The notes below the pieces were generated by a model, which ran no database searches, was not told the origin of the DNA, and saw nothing but the letters and a program-made list of their open reading frames with translations. The translations under genes were made by a program, and so were the position numbers. DNA of 64,000 bases, taken from the NCBI RefSeq assembly GCF_000774145.1, contig NZ_KN322987.1, forward strand, positions 1,695,584-1,759,583, given 5' to 3'. Position 1 is the stretch's first letter. The number at the start of each line of letters is the position of its first letter. This DNA comes from Pseudomonas mediterranea CFBP 5447 (GTDB taxonomy: Bacteria; Pseudomonadota; Gammaproteobacteria; Pseudomonadales; Pseudomonadaceae). This document shows positions 42,927 to 51,585 of this stretch, one piece after another.

Positions 42927-43205
42927 TCAGTCGGTTTTTTTCTTCAACTTGGGGTTGGGAAAGAACTGCACCGCCTGGACCTTGGCGTCCGGGACTTTAA
43001 GCGCCGACGTATTGACCCGGGTGCCCAGTTCCTTGGGCACCGACAGGCCTTGTTCGTTGAGCGTGTCGGAATAACCGCAGGCGACGCACTCGCGATGGGG
43101 CACGCCGTCTTCGTTCCACATCATCAACTTGTCCGGCTCGCTGCACGCCGGGCAGACCGCCCCGGCGATAAAGCGTTTTTTCGTGATCACAGGCCCCTCG
43201 CTCAT
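42927..43205 (-). CDS. YheV family zinc-ribbon protein
   Basis: This 92-residue protein has two CxxC knuckles, CPACSE near 18 and CVACGY near 40, and a Lys-rich tail. It overlaps the prlC stop by 4 bases (ATGA), indicating coupling with PrlC as in enterobacterial prlC-yheV-like pairs. Function is unknown. A GC-rich hairpin without a T tract lies just downstream (42891-42908). Confidence 0.88.
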   Translation of the reverse strand: MSEGPVITKKRFIAGAVCPACSEPDKLMMWNEDGVPHRECVACGYSDTLNEQGLSVPKELGTRVNTSALKVPDAKVQAVQFFPNPKLKKKTD

Positions 43206-45253
43206 GCTGCCGCGTCCTCGCTCAGGCCGCTATGGCGCAAGAGTGCGTCAATCGACGGCTCACGGCCACGGAAGTCGACGAACAGCACCATCGGTTCCTG
43301 GGAACCGCCACGGGCCAGGATCGCCTCGCGGAAAGCGCGACCGGTGTCGGCGTTGAGCACGCCGTCTTCCTCGAACTTCGAGAACGCGTCGGCCGACAGC
43401 ACTTCCGCCCACTTATAGCTGTAGTAGCCCGCCGCGTAGCCGCCGGCGAAGATGTGGGCAAAGCTGTTGGGGAAGCGGTTGTAGGCCGGTGGACGCATGA
43501 CCGATACCTCGTCGCGCACGCCTTCGAGCACTTGCAGCACATTGCGACCGTCGCCATGGGTGGCGTGCAGCTCGAAGTCGAACAGCGAGAATTCCAGCTG
43601 GCGGACCATCATCAGGCCAGACTGGAAGTTTTTCGCCGCGAGCATTTTTTCCAGCAGGTCCTGGGGCAGCGGTTCGCCGGTTTCGTAGTGGCCGGAAATC
43701 AGCGCCAGGCCTTCAGGCTCCCAGCACCAGTTCTCCATGAACTGGCTCGGCAGCTCCACGGCATCCCAGGCCACGCCGTTGATGCCGGATACGCCGGCGT
43801 GCTCGACGCGGGTCAGCAAGTGGTGCAGGCCGTGACCGAATTCGTGGAACAGCGTGGTGACTTCGTCGTGGGTCAGCAGGGCCGGTTTGCCACTGTCGGC
43901 GGGGGTGAAGTTGCACACCAGGTTGGCGACCGGGCTTTGCAGCACGCCATCGATGGTGCGACGACGGTCCCGGGCGCCATCCATCCAGGCACCACCACGC
44001 TTGTTGGCGCGGGCATAGAGATCGAAGAAGAAGCGTCCGACGTGCTGGCCGTTCTCCTTGATTTCGAACAGGCGTACGTCCGGGTGCCAGGCGTCGAAAC
44101 CTTTCAGCTCGGTGATCTCGATGCCGTAGAGACGTTGCACGATGGCGAACAGACCGCTCAGCACCTTGTCGATCGGGAAGTAGGCGCGCAGGGCTTCCTG
44201 GGCGACGCTGTAGCGCTGCTGGCGCAGTTTTTCACCGTAGAAACCGCTGTCCCAGCTTTGCAGGTCGGGGCAGCCTTGCTCGGCGGCGAAGGCTTTCAGT
44301 TGTTCCAGGTCCTGGGCCGCGAACGGTTTGCTGCGCTTGGCCAGGTCACGGAGGAAGCTGAGGACTTGGTCGCTGGACTCGGCCATCTTGGTCGCCAGGC
44401 TCAACTCGGCGAAATTGGCGAAGCCCAGCAATTGGGCCAGTTCCTGGCGCAGGTCGAGGATCTGCTCCATCACCGGGCCGTTATCGTTCTGACCGGCATT
44501 CGGGCCTTGGTCCGAGGCGCGGGTGCAGTAGGCCGCGTAGACTTCTTCACGCAAGGCGCGGTCTTCGGCGTAGGTCATCACCGCGTAGTAGCTGGGAAAT
44601 TCCAGGTTGATCAGCCAGCCGTCCAGCTCCTTGGCCTGGGCGGCCGCGGCCATTTGCGCCTTGGCGGAATCGGTCAGGCCGGCGAGGGCGGCTTCATCGG
44701 TGACGTGCTTGGTCCAGGCCTGGGTGGCGTCCAGCAGTTGGTTGGAGAAGCGGCTGCCCAGCTCGGACAACTTGCTTTGCACCTCGGCATAGCGTTTCTG
44801 CTGCTCCGGCGGCAGGTCGATACCCGACAGATGGAAGTCCCGCAGGGAGTGTTCCAGGATGGTTTTCTGGGCCACGTCGAAACCGGCGGCTTCAGGGCTG
44901 CTCGCCAGGGCTTCGAAGGCCTGGAACAGTTCACGGTTCTGGCCCAACTCGGTGGAGTAGGCGCTCAGGGCTGGCAGGCAGGCTTCATAGGCTTCACGCA
45001 GTTCAGGGCTGTTGCGCACCGCGTTCAAGTGGCTCACCGGGCTCCAGGCGGCGCCCAGGCGATCGTTGAGCTCGTCCATCGCCAGCACCAGGCCGGCCCA
45101 GGTCGGCTGTTGCCCTTGGGTCTTGAGGATCTGCGCGATGGCGGCACGGTTGTCAGCCAGGATCTGCTCGATGGCCGGTTGCACGTGCTCGGCACGGATC
45201 GCCGAGAATGGCGGCAGGTCATAGGGCTGTAAAAGAGGGTTGTTCACGCTCAC
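43202..45253 (-). CDS. prlC: Oligopeptidase A
   Basis: PrlC (683 residues) is the M3 peptidase that degrades short peptides, including cleaved signal peptides. The zinc site is TLFHEFGHGLHHLL with NGVAWDAVELPSQFMENW supplying the third ligand. GTG 45253 (SVNNPLLQPYDLPPFSAI) has AAGGTG 7 bases upstream and gives the normal family length; an in-frame ATG 27 bases upstream is less likely. It is coupled to yheV. Confidence 0.95.
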   Translation of the reverse strand: MSVNNPLLQPYDLPPFSAIRAEHVQPAIEQILADNRAAIAQILKTQGQQPTWAGLVLAMDELNDRLGAAWSPVSHLNAVRNSPELREAYEACLPALSAYSTELGQNRELFQAFEALASSPEAAGFDVAQKTILEHSLRDFHLSGIDLPPEQQKRYAEVQSKLSELGSRFSNQLLDATQAWTKHVTDEAALAGLTDSAKAQMAAAAQAKELDGWLINLEFPSYYAVMTYAEDRALREEVYAAYCTRASDQGPNAGQNDNGPVMEQILDLRQELAQLLGFANFAELSLATKMAESSDQVLSFLRDLAKRSKPFAAQDLEQLKAFAAEQGCPDLQSWDSGFYGEKLRQQRYSVAQEALRAYFPIDKVLSGLFAIVQRLYGIEITELKGFDAWHPDVRLFEIKENGQHVGRFFFDLYARANKRGGAWMDGARDRRRTIDGVLQSPVANLVCNFTPADSGKPALLTHDEVTTLFHEFGHGLHHLLTRVEHAGVSGINGVAWDAVELPSQFMENWCWEPEGLALISGHYETGEPLPQDLLEKMLAAKNFQSGLMMVRQLEFSLFDFELHATHGDGRNVLQVLEGVRDEVSVMRPPAYNRFPNSFAHIFAGGYAAGYYSYKWAEVLSADAFSKFEEDGVLNADTGRAFREAILARGGSQEPMVLFVDFRGREPSIDALLRHSGLSEDAAA

Positions 45254-45352
45254 GGTTGGCACCTTGGCTGGAAGAAACATCGGCCCATCTTAATTACAAT
45301 CGACCTTCACCGCAGCTAGCAGCGACTATCAGTAGAAAAGAGAGAGCCTATC

Positions 45353-45898
45353 GTGACCCTTCGCACGTACCAGAATCACACCCCACGGCTTGCCCGAGGC
45401 GCTTTCGTCGACAGCACCGCGGTGGTGATCGGCGACGTTGAAATCGGCGAAGACAGCTCCGTGTGGCCGCTGACGGTCATTCGCGGCGACATGCACCGCA
45501 TCCGCATCGGCGCCCGTACCAGCGTCCAGGACGGCTGCGTGCTGCACATCACCCACGCCGGCCCTTTCAATCCCGATGGCTTCCCGTTGCTGATCGGCGA
45601 CGACGTGACCATCGCCCATAAAGTCATGCTCCATGGCTGCGCTGTAGGCAGCCGGGTGCTGATCGGCATGGGCAGCATCGTCATGGACGGCGCGGTGGTC
45701 GAAGATGATGTGATCATTGGCGCTGGCAGCCTCGTGCCGCCGGGCAAACACCTCGAGAGTGGCTTCCTGTACGTGGGCAGTCCGGTGAAGCAAGCCCGGC
45801 CGCTGACCGACAAGGAGCGCGCCTTCTTCACGTACAGCGCGGCGAACTACGTGAAGCTCAAGGATTTGCATCTGGCCGAAGGTTACGACCAGCCCTGA
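45353..45898 (+). CDS. Gamma-carbonic anhydrase-like (YrdA) hexapeptide protein
   Basis: This 181-residue left-handed beta-helix protein starts at GTG 45353. Hexapeptide repeats run through GDVEIGEDSSVWPLTVIRGD, and the zinc His residues are in VLHITHAG and IAHKVMLHGC. Gamma-class carbonic anhydrase activity is common in the family but not universal. It is divergent from prlC. Confidence 0.88.
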   Translation: MTLRTYQNHTPRLARGAFVDSTAVVIGDVEIGEDSSVWPLTVIRGDMHRIRIGARTSVQDGCVLHITHAGPFNPDGFPLLIGDDVTIAHKVMLHGCAVGSRVLIGMGSIVMDGAVVEDDVIIGAGSLVPPGKHLESGFLYVGSPVKQARPLTDKERAFFTYSAANYVKLKDLHLAEGYDQP

Positions 45899-45921
45899 AT
45901 GCCATGGCCTGCTTGAGTCAC

Positions 45922-46016
45922 CGTGGCGAGGGAGCTTGCTCCCGTCGGGCTGCGAAGCGGCCCCTGGCTTTTTGCGGTTGCTGCGCAACCGAGCGGGAGC
46001 AAGCTCCCTCGCCACG
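45922..46016. repeat. BIME, second class
   Basis: Inverted arms CGTGGCGAGGGAGCTTGCTC and its complement enclose a palindromic spacer. Complete copies of this class recur at 51489 and 55782. Confidence 0.88.
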
Positions 46017-46055
46017 ATAATATGGACGGCATTGCACCGTTACCCAGGAGCTTGC

Positions 46056-46706
46056 ATGCACTACCAGACCGTACTGTTCGACCTCGACGGTACCCTCACC
46101 GACCCACGTGAAGGCATCACCCGTTCGATCCAGTTCGCCCTCAGCCAACTGGGTATCGACGAGCCCGACCTGACTCGCCTCGAACATTTCATCGGCCCGC
46201 CGCTGTTGCAGGCCTTCATGCAGTTCTATGGCTTCGACGAAGCGAAGGCCTGGGAGGCGGTGAATTTCTACCGCGAGCGCTTCAAGGTCACCGGCCTGTA
46301 CGAAAACCGTGTGTTCGACGGGGTGATGCCGCTGCTGGAAACCCTGGGCGGCCAGGGCCGGCAGTTGTTCATCGCCACTTCCAAGCCCTGGGTCTTCGCC
46401 CGGGAAATCGCTCGTCACTTTGATTTCGCGCGGCATTTCAAGGTGATCTACGGCAGCGAGTTGGACGGCACACGCACCGACAAAGTCGAGTTGATCGCTC
46501 ACCTGCTCGTCGAAGAAAGCCTCGACCCGGCTAACACCCTGATGATCGGTGACCGTAAACATGACCTGATCGGCGCCCGCATCAATGGTCTGGATGCGGC
46601 GGCGGTGGGGTATGGGTTTGGCAGTCGCGAGGAACTCATGGCTGAGAGTCCGGCGTATCACTTCCAGACGGTGGATGAGCTGCATCAGGCGTTTTTGCGG
46701 CGGTAG
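46056..46706 (+). CDS. HAD-family phosphatase, Gph-like
   Basis: This 216-residue enzyme begins MHYQTVLFDLDGTLTDPREG (catalytic DxD, motif I). Motif II Thr is in LFIATSKPW, and motif IV in MIGDRKHDLIGA. A helical cap lies at about 20-80. CAGGAG precedes ATG 46056. Phosphoglycolate-phosphatase-like; substrate not defined by sequence. Confidence 0.9.
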   Translation: MHYQTVLFDLDGTLTDPREGITRSIQFALSQLGIDEPDLTRLEHFIGPPLLQAFMQFYGFDEAKAWEAVNFYRERFKVTGLYENRVFDGVMPLLETLGGQGRQLFIATSKPWVFAREIARHFDFARHFKVIYGSELDGTRTDKVELIAHLLVEESLDPANTLMIGDRKHDLIGARINGLDAAAVGYGFGSREELMAESPAYHFQTVDELHQAFLRR

Positions 46707-46713
46707 TTCGATA

Positions 46714-46803
46714 GTCGTCGCGGGCAAGCCTTGCTCCCACAGAACCTACAATACCCTCATGTTGGATGGGTTCTGTGGGAGCAAGGCTTGCCCGCGATGA
46801 GGC
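46714..46803. repeat. BIME beside the RAYT gene
   Basis: GTCGCGGGCAAGCCTTGCTC plus CCACAGAACC and its inverted copy. This variant (GCGGGCAAGCCTTGC) differs from the other REPs in the window and is likely the cognate substrate of the adjacent transposase. Confidence 0.88.
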
Positions 46804-46828
46804 CGGCATGAGCACCGCATAAGCCGAC

Positions 46829-47287
46829 TCAGATCCATGCTGCGTCCCACAACGGATAATCCCCTATCCGCTTAACCAATCCCGCTCGCAAAGGGTTTGC
46901 CACGATATAACGCGCGACGGCTTGCAAATCCTCTTCCTTACGAATGGCCCGGTCGTGGAAACCTTCTTGCCAAAGTGGTCCCTGACGCTGCATCTGTCGA
47001 TTGAAGGCTACGGTGGTCCGGGACTTTGTGCGCGCAATCAATTTCGAAAGCCCTATATCCTGCAATTCAATCAGCCAATGAAAATGGTCCGGCATGACAA
47101 CCCAGGCCAGAGAGCGGGCGAATTGTTCTTGCTGAGCTTTTCGAAAGGCGTCCACTACCAAACGTCCTGTTTCGAAGCGATTGAAAACCGGGTCGCGGCG
47201 GAGAGCTATTACCGTCAATAGATAAATTTGTCCGGATTGCGAATAGCGCCCGAAACGCAATCGATTGGAATGTGGCTGGGTTTTCAA
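46829..47287 (-). CDS. REP-associated tyrosine transposase (RAYT/TnpA_REP)
   Basis: This 152-residue Y1/HUH single-strand transposase has the HUH motif in VVMPDHFHWLIEL and the catalytic Tyr region in QAVARYIVANPLRAGLV. The N-terminus RLRFGRYSQSGQIYLLTVIA is typical. Family members cut REP DNA and are held responsible for spreading it. A full BIME lies 25 bases beyond its stop and a partial REP about 92 bases upstream, so the gene sits inside its own REP context. Confidence 0.92.
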   Translation of the reverse strand: MKTQPHSNRLRFGRYSQSGQIYLLTVIALRRDPVFNRFETGRLVVDAFRKAQQEQFARSLAWVVMPDHFHWLIELQDIGLSKLIARTKSRTTVAFNRQMQRQGPLWQEGFHDRAIRKEEDLQAVARYIVANPLRAGLVKRIGDYPLWDAAWI

Positions 47288-47379
47288 TGGGGGGATCCTC
47301 CTTGATCTGTCTTTTTCCCAAGGCTAGACAGCAGAAGCGGATCTGATCTGAAAAGTTGGAGCAGGATGTGTCTGGACGG

Positions 47380-47393
47380 GCCTCATCGCGGGC
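47380..47393. repeat. Partial REP upstream of the RAYT gene
   Basis: GCCTCATCGCGGGC is the complement of the GCCCGCGATGAGGC at the outer edge of the BIME at 46714-46803. The RAYT gene is therefore flanked by inverted partial and complete REPs. Confidence 0.6.
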
Positions 47394-47408
47394 TCAATCA
47401 CTGTGTAT

Positions 47409-48485
47409 CTATGATCCTGCCAACGTCTTCAACGCCGCCTTACGCTCATCCGTAGGCAGCTTGCCGAGCTTTTCCACCGCGGCATAAAACGCCACCCAGT
47501 CGCCCGACGCCTGCCGGAACAACGCCGCAAACGCCGGCACCCACTGGTCATACAGCCCGAACGGCAGCAGCCGTGCATTGTTCAGCGGCGCATAGACCCA
47601 GGCGTCGTAGCGTTTGTCGCCGGCCCACTGGCTGTCACGTATCCGCGCATATTCGGCGCGCAGCTGTTCGAACGCCTGGGCCTTTTGCTGGCGCATCTGT
47701 TCGGCTGGCAGGGGCTGGGCGTATAGCCTTTCCAGTCGTTGACGGGTGTCGAGGATCAATTGGATGAACTGGTCGCGCTGAAGTAGCTGCTTGCCATCAT
47801 CCGGTGCCAGCCCGCGGCTGGCGCGCCATTGCCGGGTGCCTTCCTGTTCGACGAAGGTGGCGAAGGATTCGTTGAACTCGGTGTCGTCCTGTACGTAGAA
47901 GCGCTGGTGTGCCAGTTCATGAAAAATCAGCGTGGCCAGGCGTTCGTCGCCCCAGTGCATCATCGAGCTCAGGATCGGATCGTTGAACCAGCCCAGGGTT
48001 GAATAAGCCTCTACTCCGCCAATCGACACGTCCATGCCACGTAAACGTTGCAAGGCCGCTTCGCCACGGGCGGCACTCTGGCTGTAGAAGCCGCGATACG
48101 CCACGCAACCGGCGATGGGAAAGCAGTGGTTTTGTGGGGCCAGAGAAAACTCCTGCGTGGCAAAGACATTCCAGACTACATAAGGCCGGCCAATGTCCGC
48201 ATACAGCCGGTAACTTTTGTTGTCCGGCAGATGCAGATGAGAGCTGGCGAAGCTTCGTGCTTCACGGGCCTGGGCCAAGTGCTGCCGCAAGCGGGCGTCG
48301 CGGGTGGGGTCGGCAATCACTTGGTCGACAGGCTCCCTGGCCTGTAACAGTCGCATCTGTCCGCTGACGAGCTGGCTGTAGTAACCGACATTGGAACAAC
48401 CGTTGAGTAACAAAAGCAGGAGGCCCGGAAACAAAGTCCTGAAAACACGGTCGAGTAACCGATGGTTGGAACGCGGCCTGATCAA
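47409..48485 (-). CDS. Putative lipoprotein aminopeptidase
   Basis: This 358-residue protein begins at TTG 48485 with AGGGTG 7 bases upstream. A lipobox LLLLNGC near residue 29 predicts a lipoprotein. The gluzincin signature IFHELAHQRFYV (HExxH) with downstream EFNESFATFVEQEG (third-ligand Glu) matches the Pfam Aminopep (DUF-type putative aminopeptidase) family. Substrate unknown. Confidence 0.85.
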   Translation of the reverse strand: MIRPRSNHRLLDRVFRTLFPGLLLLLLNGCSNVGYYSQLVSGQMRLLQAREPVDQVIADPTRDARLRQHLAQAREARSFASSHLHLPDNKSYRLYADIGRPYVVWNVFATQEFSLAPQNHCFPIAGCVAYRGFYSQSAARGEAALQRLRGMDVSIGGVEAYSTLGWFNDPILSSMMHWGDERLATLIFHELAHQRFYVQDDTEFNESFATFVEQEGTRQWRASRGLAPDDGKQLLQRDQFIQLILDTRQRLERLYAQPLPAEQMRQQKAQAFEQLRAEYARIRDSQWAGDKRYDAWVYAPLNNARLLPFGLYDQWVPAFAALFRQASGDWVAFYAAVEKLGKLPTDERKAALKTLAGS

Positions 48486-48545
48486 TTGGAATCACCCTGG
48501 GAAAAGTCTGAACACAAGACTATCCCGCCTGCCCGGAGCTTCGCT

Positions 48546-48959
48546 ATGCGCATGTTGATGCTGACGAGTGGCCTGTTGCTGCTGACCGGTTGTGCCAGCT
48601 TGCCCGACCCTGATCCTTCGCAAGCGTGGATCGATCTTGGCAACCATGAGGATACGGCGCTGCAAGCGCTGGAAGTCGATGACAAGATGTCCGTGGACAA
48701 GCGTTATTTCGAAGTGCAGCCCGGCGCCCATGAGCTGACCGTGCGTTATCAGTTCGCCGTCGAGCCCGGAAACATAGGCCCGGATGCCGAGCCGTTGTGG
48801 CGGGATTGCCGGTTGAATGTGAAATTCAAGGACTTCAACGCAGGCCAGCGTTACCAGTTGCAGGCCGGCAGCATCGGTTTCCGGCCGTGGGCCAAGCTTT
48901 ATGACCAGCAGCGCAAGGTCGTGGGCCAAGGTACGCCGGCGGGCTGCCAGCAGAGTTGA
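48546..48959 (+). CDS. Lipoprotein, tandem paralogue 1
   Basis: This 137-residue protein begins MRMLMLTSGLLLLTGCASLP (lipobox LLTGC) after CGGAG. The mature part, with RYFEVQPGAHELTVRYQF and FNAGQRYQLQAGSIG, is clearly related to the next gene. No catalytic motif. It is probably an outer-membrane lipoprotein of unknown role. Confidence 0.8.
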   Translation: MRMLMLTSGLLLLTGCASLPDPDPSQAWIDLGNHEDTALQALEVDDKMSVDKRYFEVQPGAHELTVRYQFAVEPGNIGPDAEPLWRDCRLNVKFKDFNAGQRYQLQAGSIGFRPWAKLYDQQRKVVGQGTPAGCQQS

Positions 48960-48998
48960 TCGGCGCTATGCTCAATGCCCGACTTCAGGAAATCCATC

Positions 48999-49424
48999 AT
49001 GCGCTTTCATATCCTGTTACTGGCTCTTGTCTCGTTGAGCGGTTGTGCATCAAGTCCGCTTCCTCCGGTCGATCCGGACATGGCCTGGGTCGATTTTGCG
49101 ACCCCGATGCCGGGCGGCAAAATGCTCATGGCCGAGGGCCTGGATGGGCAACGTCTGCGGGATGGGCGGTTCTTCCAGGTTTCGCCGGGCAGCCATGAGC
49201 TGAAAGTGCGCTTCGACTTCGAGGTCATGAGTGGGGGCGGGTTGGGCATGCAGGCCGAACCGCAGGAACGGTTGTGCTACATGATCGTGCGTTACGATCA
49301 TTTCGAGGCCGGCCAGCGTTATCGTCTGGAAGCCCGGAACCTGGCGTTTACCCCAAGCGCCCGGCTCTATAATGCCAAGCGAGAGATTGTCGCCGAGGAG
49401 CGACAGGTCAACTGCGTTCCTTAA
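48999..49424 (+). CDS. Lipoprotein, tandem paralogue 2
   Basis: This 141-residue protein begins MRFHILLLALVSLSGCASSP (lipobox LSGC) with AGGAAATCC before ATG 48999. RFFQVSPGSHELKVRFDFEV and FEAGQRYRLEARNLA match the preceding lipoprotein block for block. It overlaps the convergent DUF1161 gene by 4 bases. Confidence 0.8.
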   Translation: MRFHILLLALVSLSGCASSPLPPVDPDMAWVDFATPMPGGKMLMAEGLDGQRLRDGRFFQVSPGSHELKVRFDFEVMSGGGLGMQAEPQERLCYMIVRYDHFEAGQRYRLEARNLAFTPSARLYNAKREIVAEERQVNCVP

Positions 49425-49654
49425 TTGTCGTTCCTCTGGTAGATGATTTTCTTCGTTCCGCCTTCGCAGGTGCCGACCACCATGTTCTGATCGTGGACAT
49501 CTTCGTTTGTGACGATTTCCAAGGTGTAGGACGACACCTTGTTCGCCTGGATCTTCGCCTCGATTTCCGCTTTCAGTTCTTCGCAGGATTTTGGCGCCGC
49601 CAGGGCTGAGGTGGTCAAGGCGCAACCGATGATGACCAGGGCAAACCGTTTCAT
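49421..49654 (-). CDS. DUF1161 periplasmic protein
   Basis: This 77-residue protein has a signal peptide (MKRFALVIIGCALTTSALA) and the DUF1161 core KSCEELKAEIEAKIQANKVS, ending with VVGTCEGGTKKIIY (a likely disulfide pair). A second DUF1161 protein lies at 51586. Function unknown. Confidence 0.88.
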   Translation of the reverse strand: MKRFALVIIGCALTTSALAAPKSCEELKAEIEAKIQANKVSSYTLEIVTNEDVHDQNMVVGTCEGGTKKIIYQRNDN

Positions 49655-49744
49655 GCTCGAACTCCTCGCTGCAGCACGTACCGCTTGTACGTTGAAACTG
49701 CCTACTGCATTCGACCACACATCGCTCAACGGGTAACAGGGAAA

Positions 49745-49770
49745 GATCGCAGCCTTCGGCGGCTGCGATC
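49745..49770. repeat. Perfect hairpin downstream of osmC
   Basis: GATCGCAGCC and GGCTGCGATC form a 10-bp stem with a 6-base loop (TTCGGC). There is no T run. It lies between the DUF1161 and osmC genes and may be a REP-like or processing hairpin. Confidence 0.7.
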
Positions 49771-49783
49771 CTGATGCGAGGGG

Positions 49784-50215
49784 TCAGTTCACCAGCGTGG
49801 CATCCAGAGTGATCTTGGCGTTCAACACCTTGGAAACCGGGCAACCTTCCTTGGCCTTATTGCTCAGCTCTTCAAACTGCTGCTGGCTGGCGCCGGGAAT
49901 CTTCGCCTTGAGAATCAGCTTCACCGCGGTGATGGCAAAGCCACCTTCGACCTGGTCGAGGGTCACTTCGGCATTGGTATCGATGCTGTCGGCCTTGAAC
50001 CCGGCCTCTCCCAGGATCATCGAAAATGCCATGGAGAAACAGCCAGCATGGGCTGCGCCGATCAGCTCTTCGGGGTTGGTGCCGCGGCCGCCCTCGAAAC
50101 GGGCCTTGAAACCATAAGGTGCTTCACGCAGCACGCCGGTTTCCGTGGAGATGGAGCCAATGCCGGTTTTCAGGTCACCTTCCCAGTGAGCCGATGCTTT
50201 CTTAATGATAGCCAT
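49784..50215 (-). CDS. osmC: Organic hydroperoxide reductase OsmC
   Basis: This 143-residue thiol peroxidase begins MAIIKKASAHWEGDLKTGIG. The two catalytic cysteines are in GAAHAGCFSMAFS and KEGCPVSKVLN, and the Arg/Glu region TNPEELIGA is intact. It reduces organic peroxides in the cytosol, typically under osmotic or stationary-phase control. Confidence 0.92.
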   Translation of the reverse strand: MAIIKKASAHWEGDLKTGIGSISTETGVLREAPYGFKARFEGGRGTNPEELIGAAHAGCFSMAFSMILGEAGFKADSIDTNAEVTLDQVEGGFAITAVKLILKAKIPGASQQQFEELSNKAKEGCPVSKVLNAKITLDATLVN

Positions 50216-50311
50216 GTCTGCCTCCTCAAGATCCGGCGCGCGGGTTGCGCCGGGTGTTTTTTAACTGCCAGGCTTGTGAGGATAGACCGCCTGACAAAGT
50301 TCACTTCATCG

Positions 50312-50325
50312 ATTAGTCGACTAAT
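50312..50325. promoter_or_regulatory. Candidate operator palindrome
   Basis: ATTAGTCGACTAAT is a perfect 14-bp palindrome in the 231-bp divergent region between osmC and the oxidoreductase gene, 97 bases upstream of osmC. A MarR/TetR-type operator is a possibility, but no adjacent regulator gene is present. Confidence 0.35.
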
Positions 50326-50446
50326 TTAGTAGGAAAATTCACTGCAGCTATTGAAACTCGGGTATATGCCCACATTGCAGGGAACACACCTACAGAAAAC
50401 GGCAGGCTTTTGCCCGTAGGAAAAGCCCCGTTGGAGACGCCGGCCC

Positions 50447-51448
50447 ATGAAACAGCTGTCCGAAGTTAAATTCTCAACCCTCGACCTCGTGCCTGTCCGC
50501 GAGGATGGCAATGCCGCCCGCTCCTTGCGTAACTCGCTGGATCTGGCGCAGCACGTGGAAAAATTCGGCTACACCCGTTTCTGGGTGGCTGAACACCACA
50601 ATATGGATGGCATCGCCAGCTCCGCGACGGCGGTGCTGCTGAGTTATCTGGCCGGTGGTACTTCGACCATTCGTGTCGGCTCTGGCGGGGTGATGTTGCC
50701 CAACCATGCACCGCTGATCATCGCCGAGCAGTTCGGCACCCTGGAAAGCCTCTTCCCGGGTCGGATCGATCTGGGGCTGGGTCGTGCCCCCGGCTCCGAT
50801 CAGATGACCGCCAGGGCCCTGCGTCGTGAGCGTTCCGGTAGCGCGGACGATTTCCCCGACGACGTGGCCGAGCTGATGCGCTATCTCGGCCCGCGCACCC
50901 CCGATCAACGCATCATCGCCATGCCCGGCACCGGGACCAACGTGCCGGTGTGGTTGCTGGGCTCGAGCCTGTTCAGTGCGCAACTGGCCGGTGAGCGCGG
51001 TTTGCCCTACGCCTTCGCCTCCCATTTCGCACCGCGCTTTATGCATGAGGCGATTCGCATCTACCGCAACCACTTCAAACCGTCGGCGGTGCTCGACAAA
51101 CCCTACGTGATGCTCGGCGTGCCGTTGGTGGCAGCGGATACCGATGAGCAGGCTGATTATCTGGCGACCTCGGTGTATCAGCGGATCCTCGCGCTGATGC
51201 GCGGCCAGAGCCTGGTCCAGCGTCCGCCCGTCGAAACCATGAACGGTCTTTGGCTACCCCATGAGAAAGAAGCGGTGGGCGATTTCCTTGGCCTGGCAAT
51301 GGTCGGTGGCCCGCAGAAGATCCGCGCCCGCCTCGAGGTACTGATCGAGCAGACCCAGGCCGATGAGCTGATATTCACCAGCGACCTGTATGAGCATGCC
51401 GACCGTTTGCATTCATATGAATTGCTGGCGCAGGTCATGAAGGGCTGA
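50447..51448 (+). CDS. LLM-class flavin-dependent oxidoreductase
   Basis: This 333-residue protein begins MKQLSEVKFSTLDLVPVRED and is a luciferase-like TIM-barrel oxidoreductase. FWVAEHHNMDGIASSATAVL and VGSGGVMLPNHAPLIIAEQF are characteristic of the YhbW group; LDLGLGRAPGSDQ continues the flavin-site core. GGAG precedes ATG 50447. Substrate unknown. Confidence 0.9.
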   Translation: MKQLSEVKFSTLDLVPVREDGNAARSLRNSLDLAQHVEKFGYTRFWVAEHHNMDGIASSATAVLLSYLAGGTSTIRVGSGGVMLPNHAPLIIAEQFGTLESLFPGRIDLGLGRAPGSDQMTARALRRERSGSADDFPDDVAELMRYLGPRTPDQRIIAMPGTGTNVPVWLLGSSLFSAQLAGERGLPYAFASHFAPRFMHEAIRIYRNHFKPSAVLDKPYVMLGVPLVAADTDEQADYLATSVYQRILALMRGQSLVQRPPVETMNGLWLPHEKEAVGDFLGLAMVGGPQKIRARLEVLIEQTQADELIFTSDLYEHADRLHSYELLAQVMKG

Positions 51449-51488
51449 TCAACCAGCGCACGGTACTACTGTGGGTTGCTGAATGATT

Positions 51489-51580
51489 GTGGCGAGGGAG
51501 CTTGCTCCCGTTCGGTTGCGCAGCGACCGTAAAATCTTGGGGCTGCTGCGCAACCCAGCGGGGCAAGCTCCCTCGCCACA
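51489..51580. repeat. BIME, second class
   Basis: GTGGCGAGGGAGCTTGCTCC and its inverted copy; the right arm has lost one base in the GGGGCAAGC part. Confidence 0.85.
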
Positions 51581-51585
51581 GTGGA

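Noticed and set aside
43232..45232. 666-codon plus-strand frame opposite prlC
   Set aside because: It is fully antisense to PrlC, has no ribosome site or recognisable domain, and reflects codon bias.
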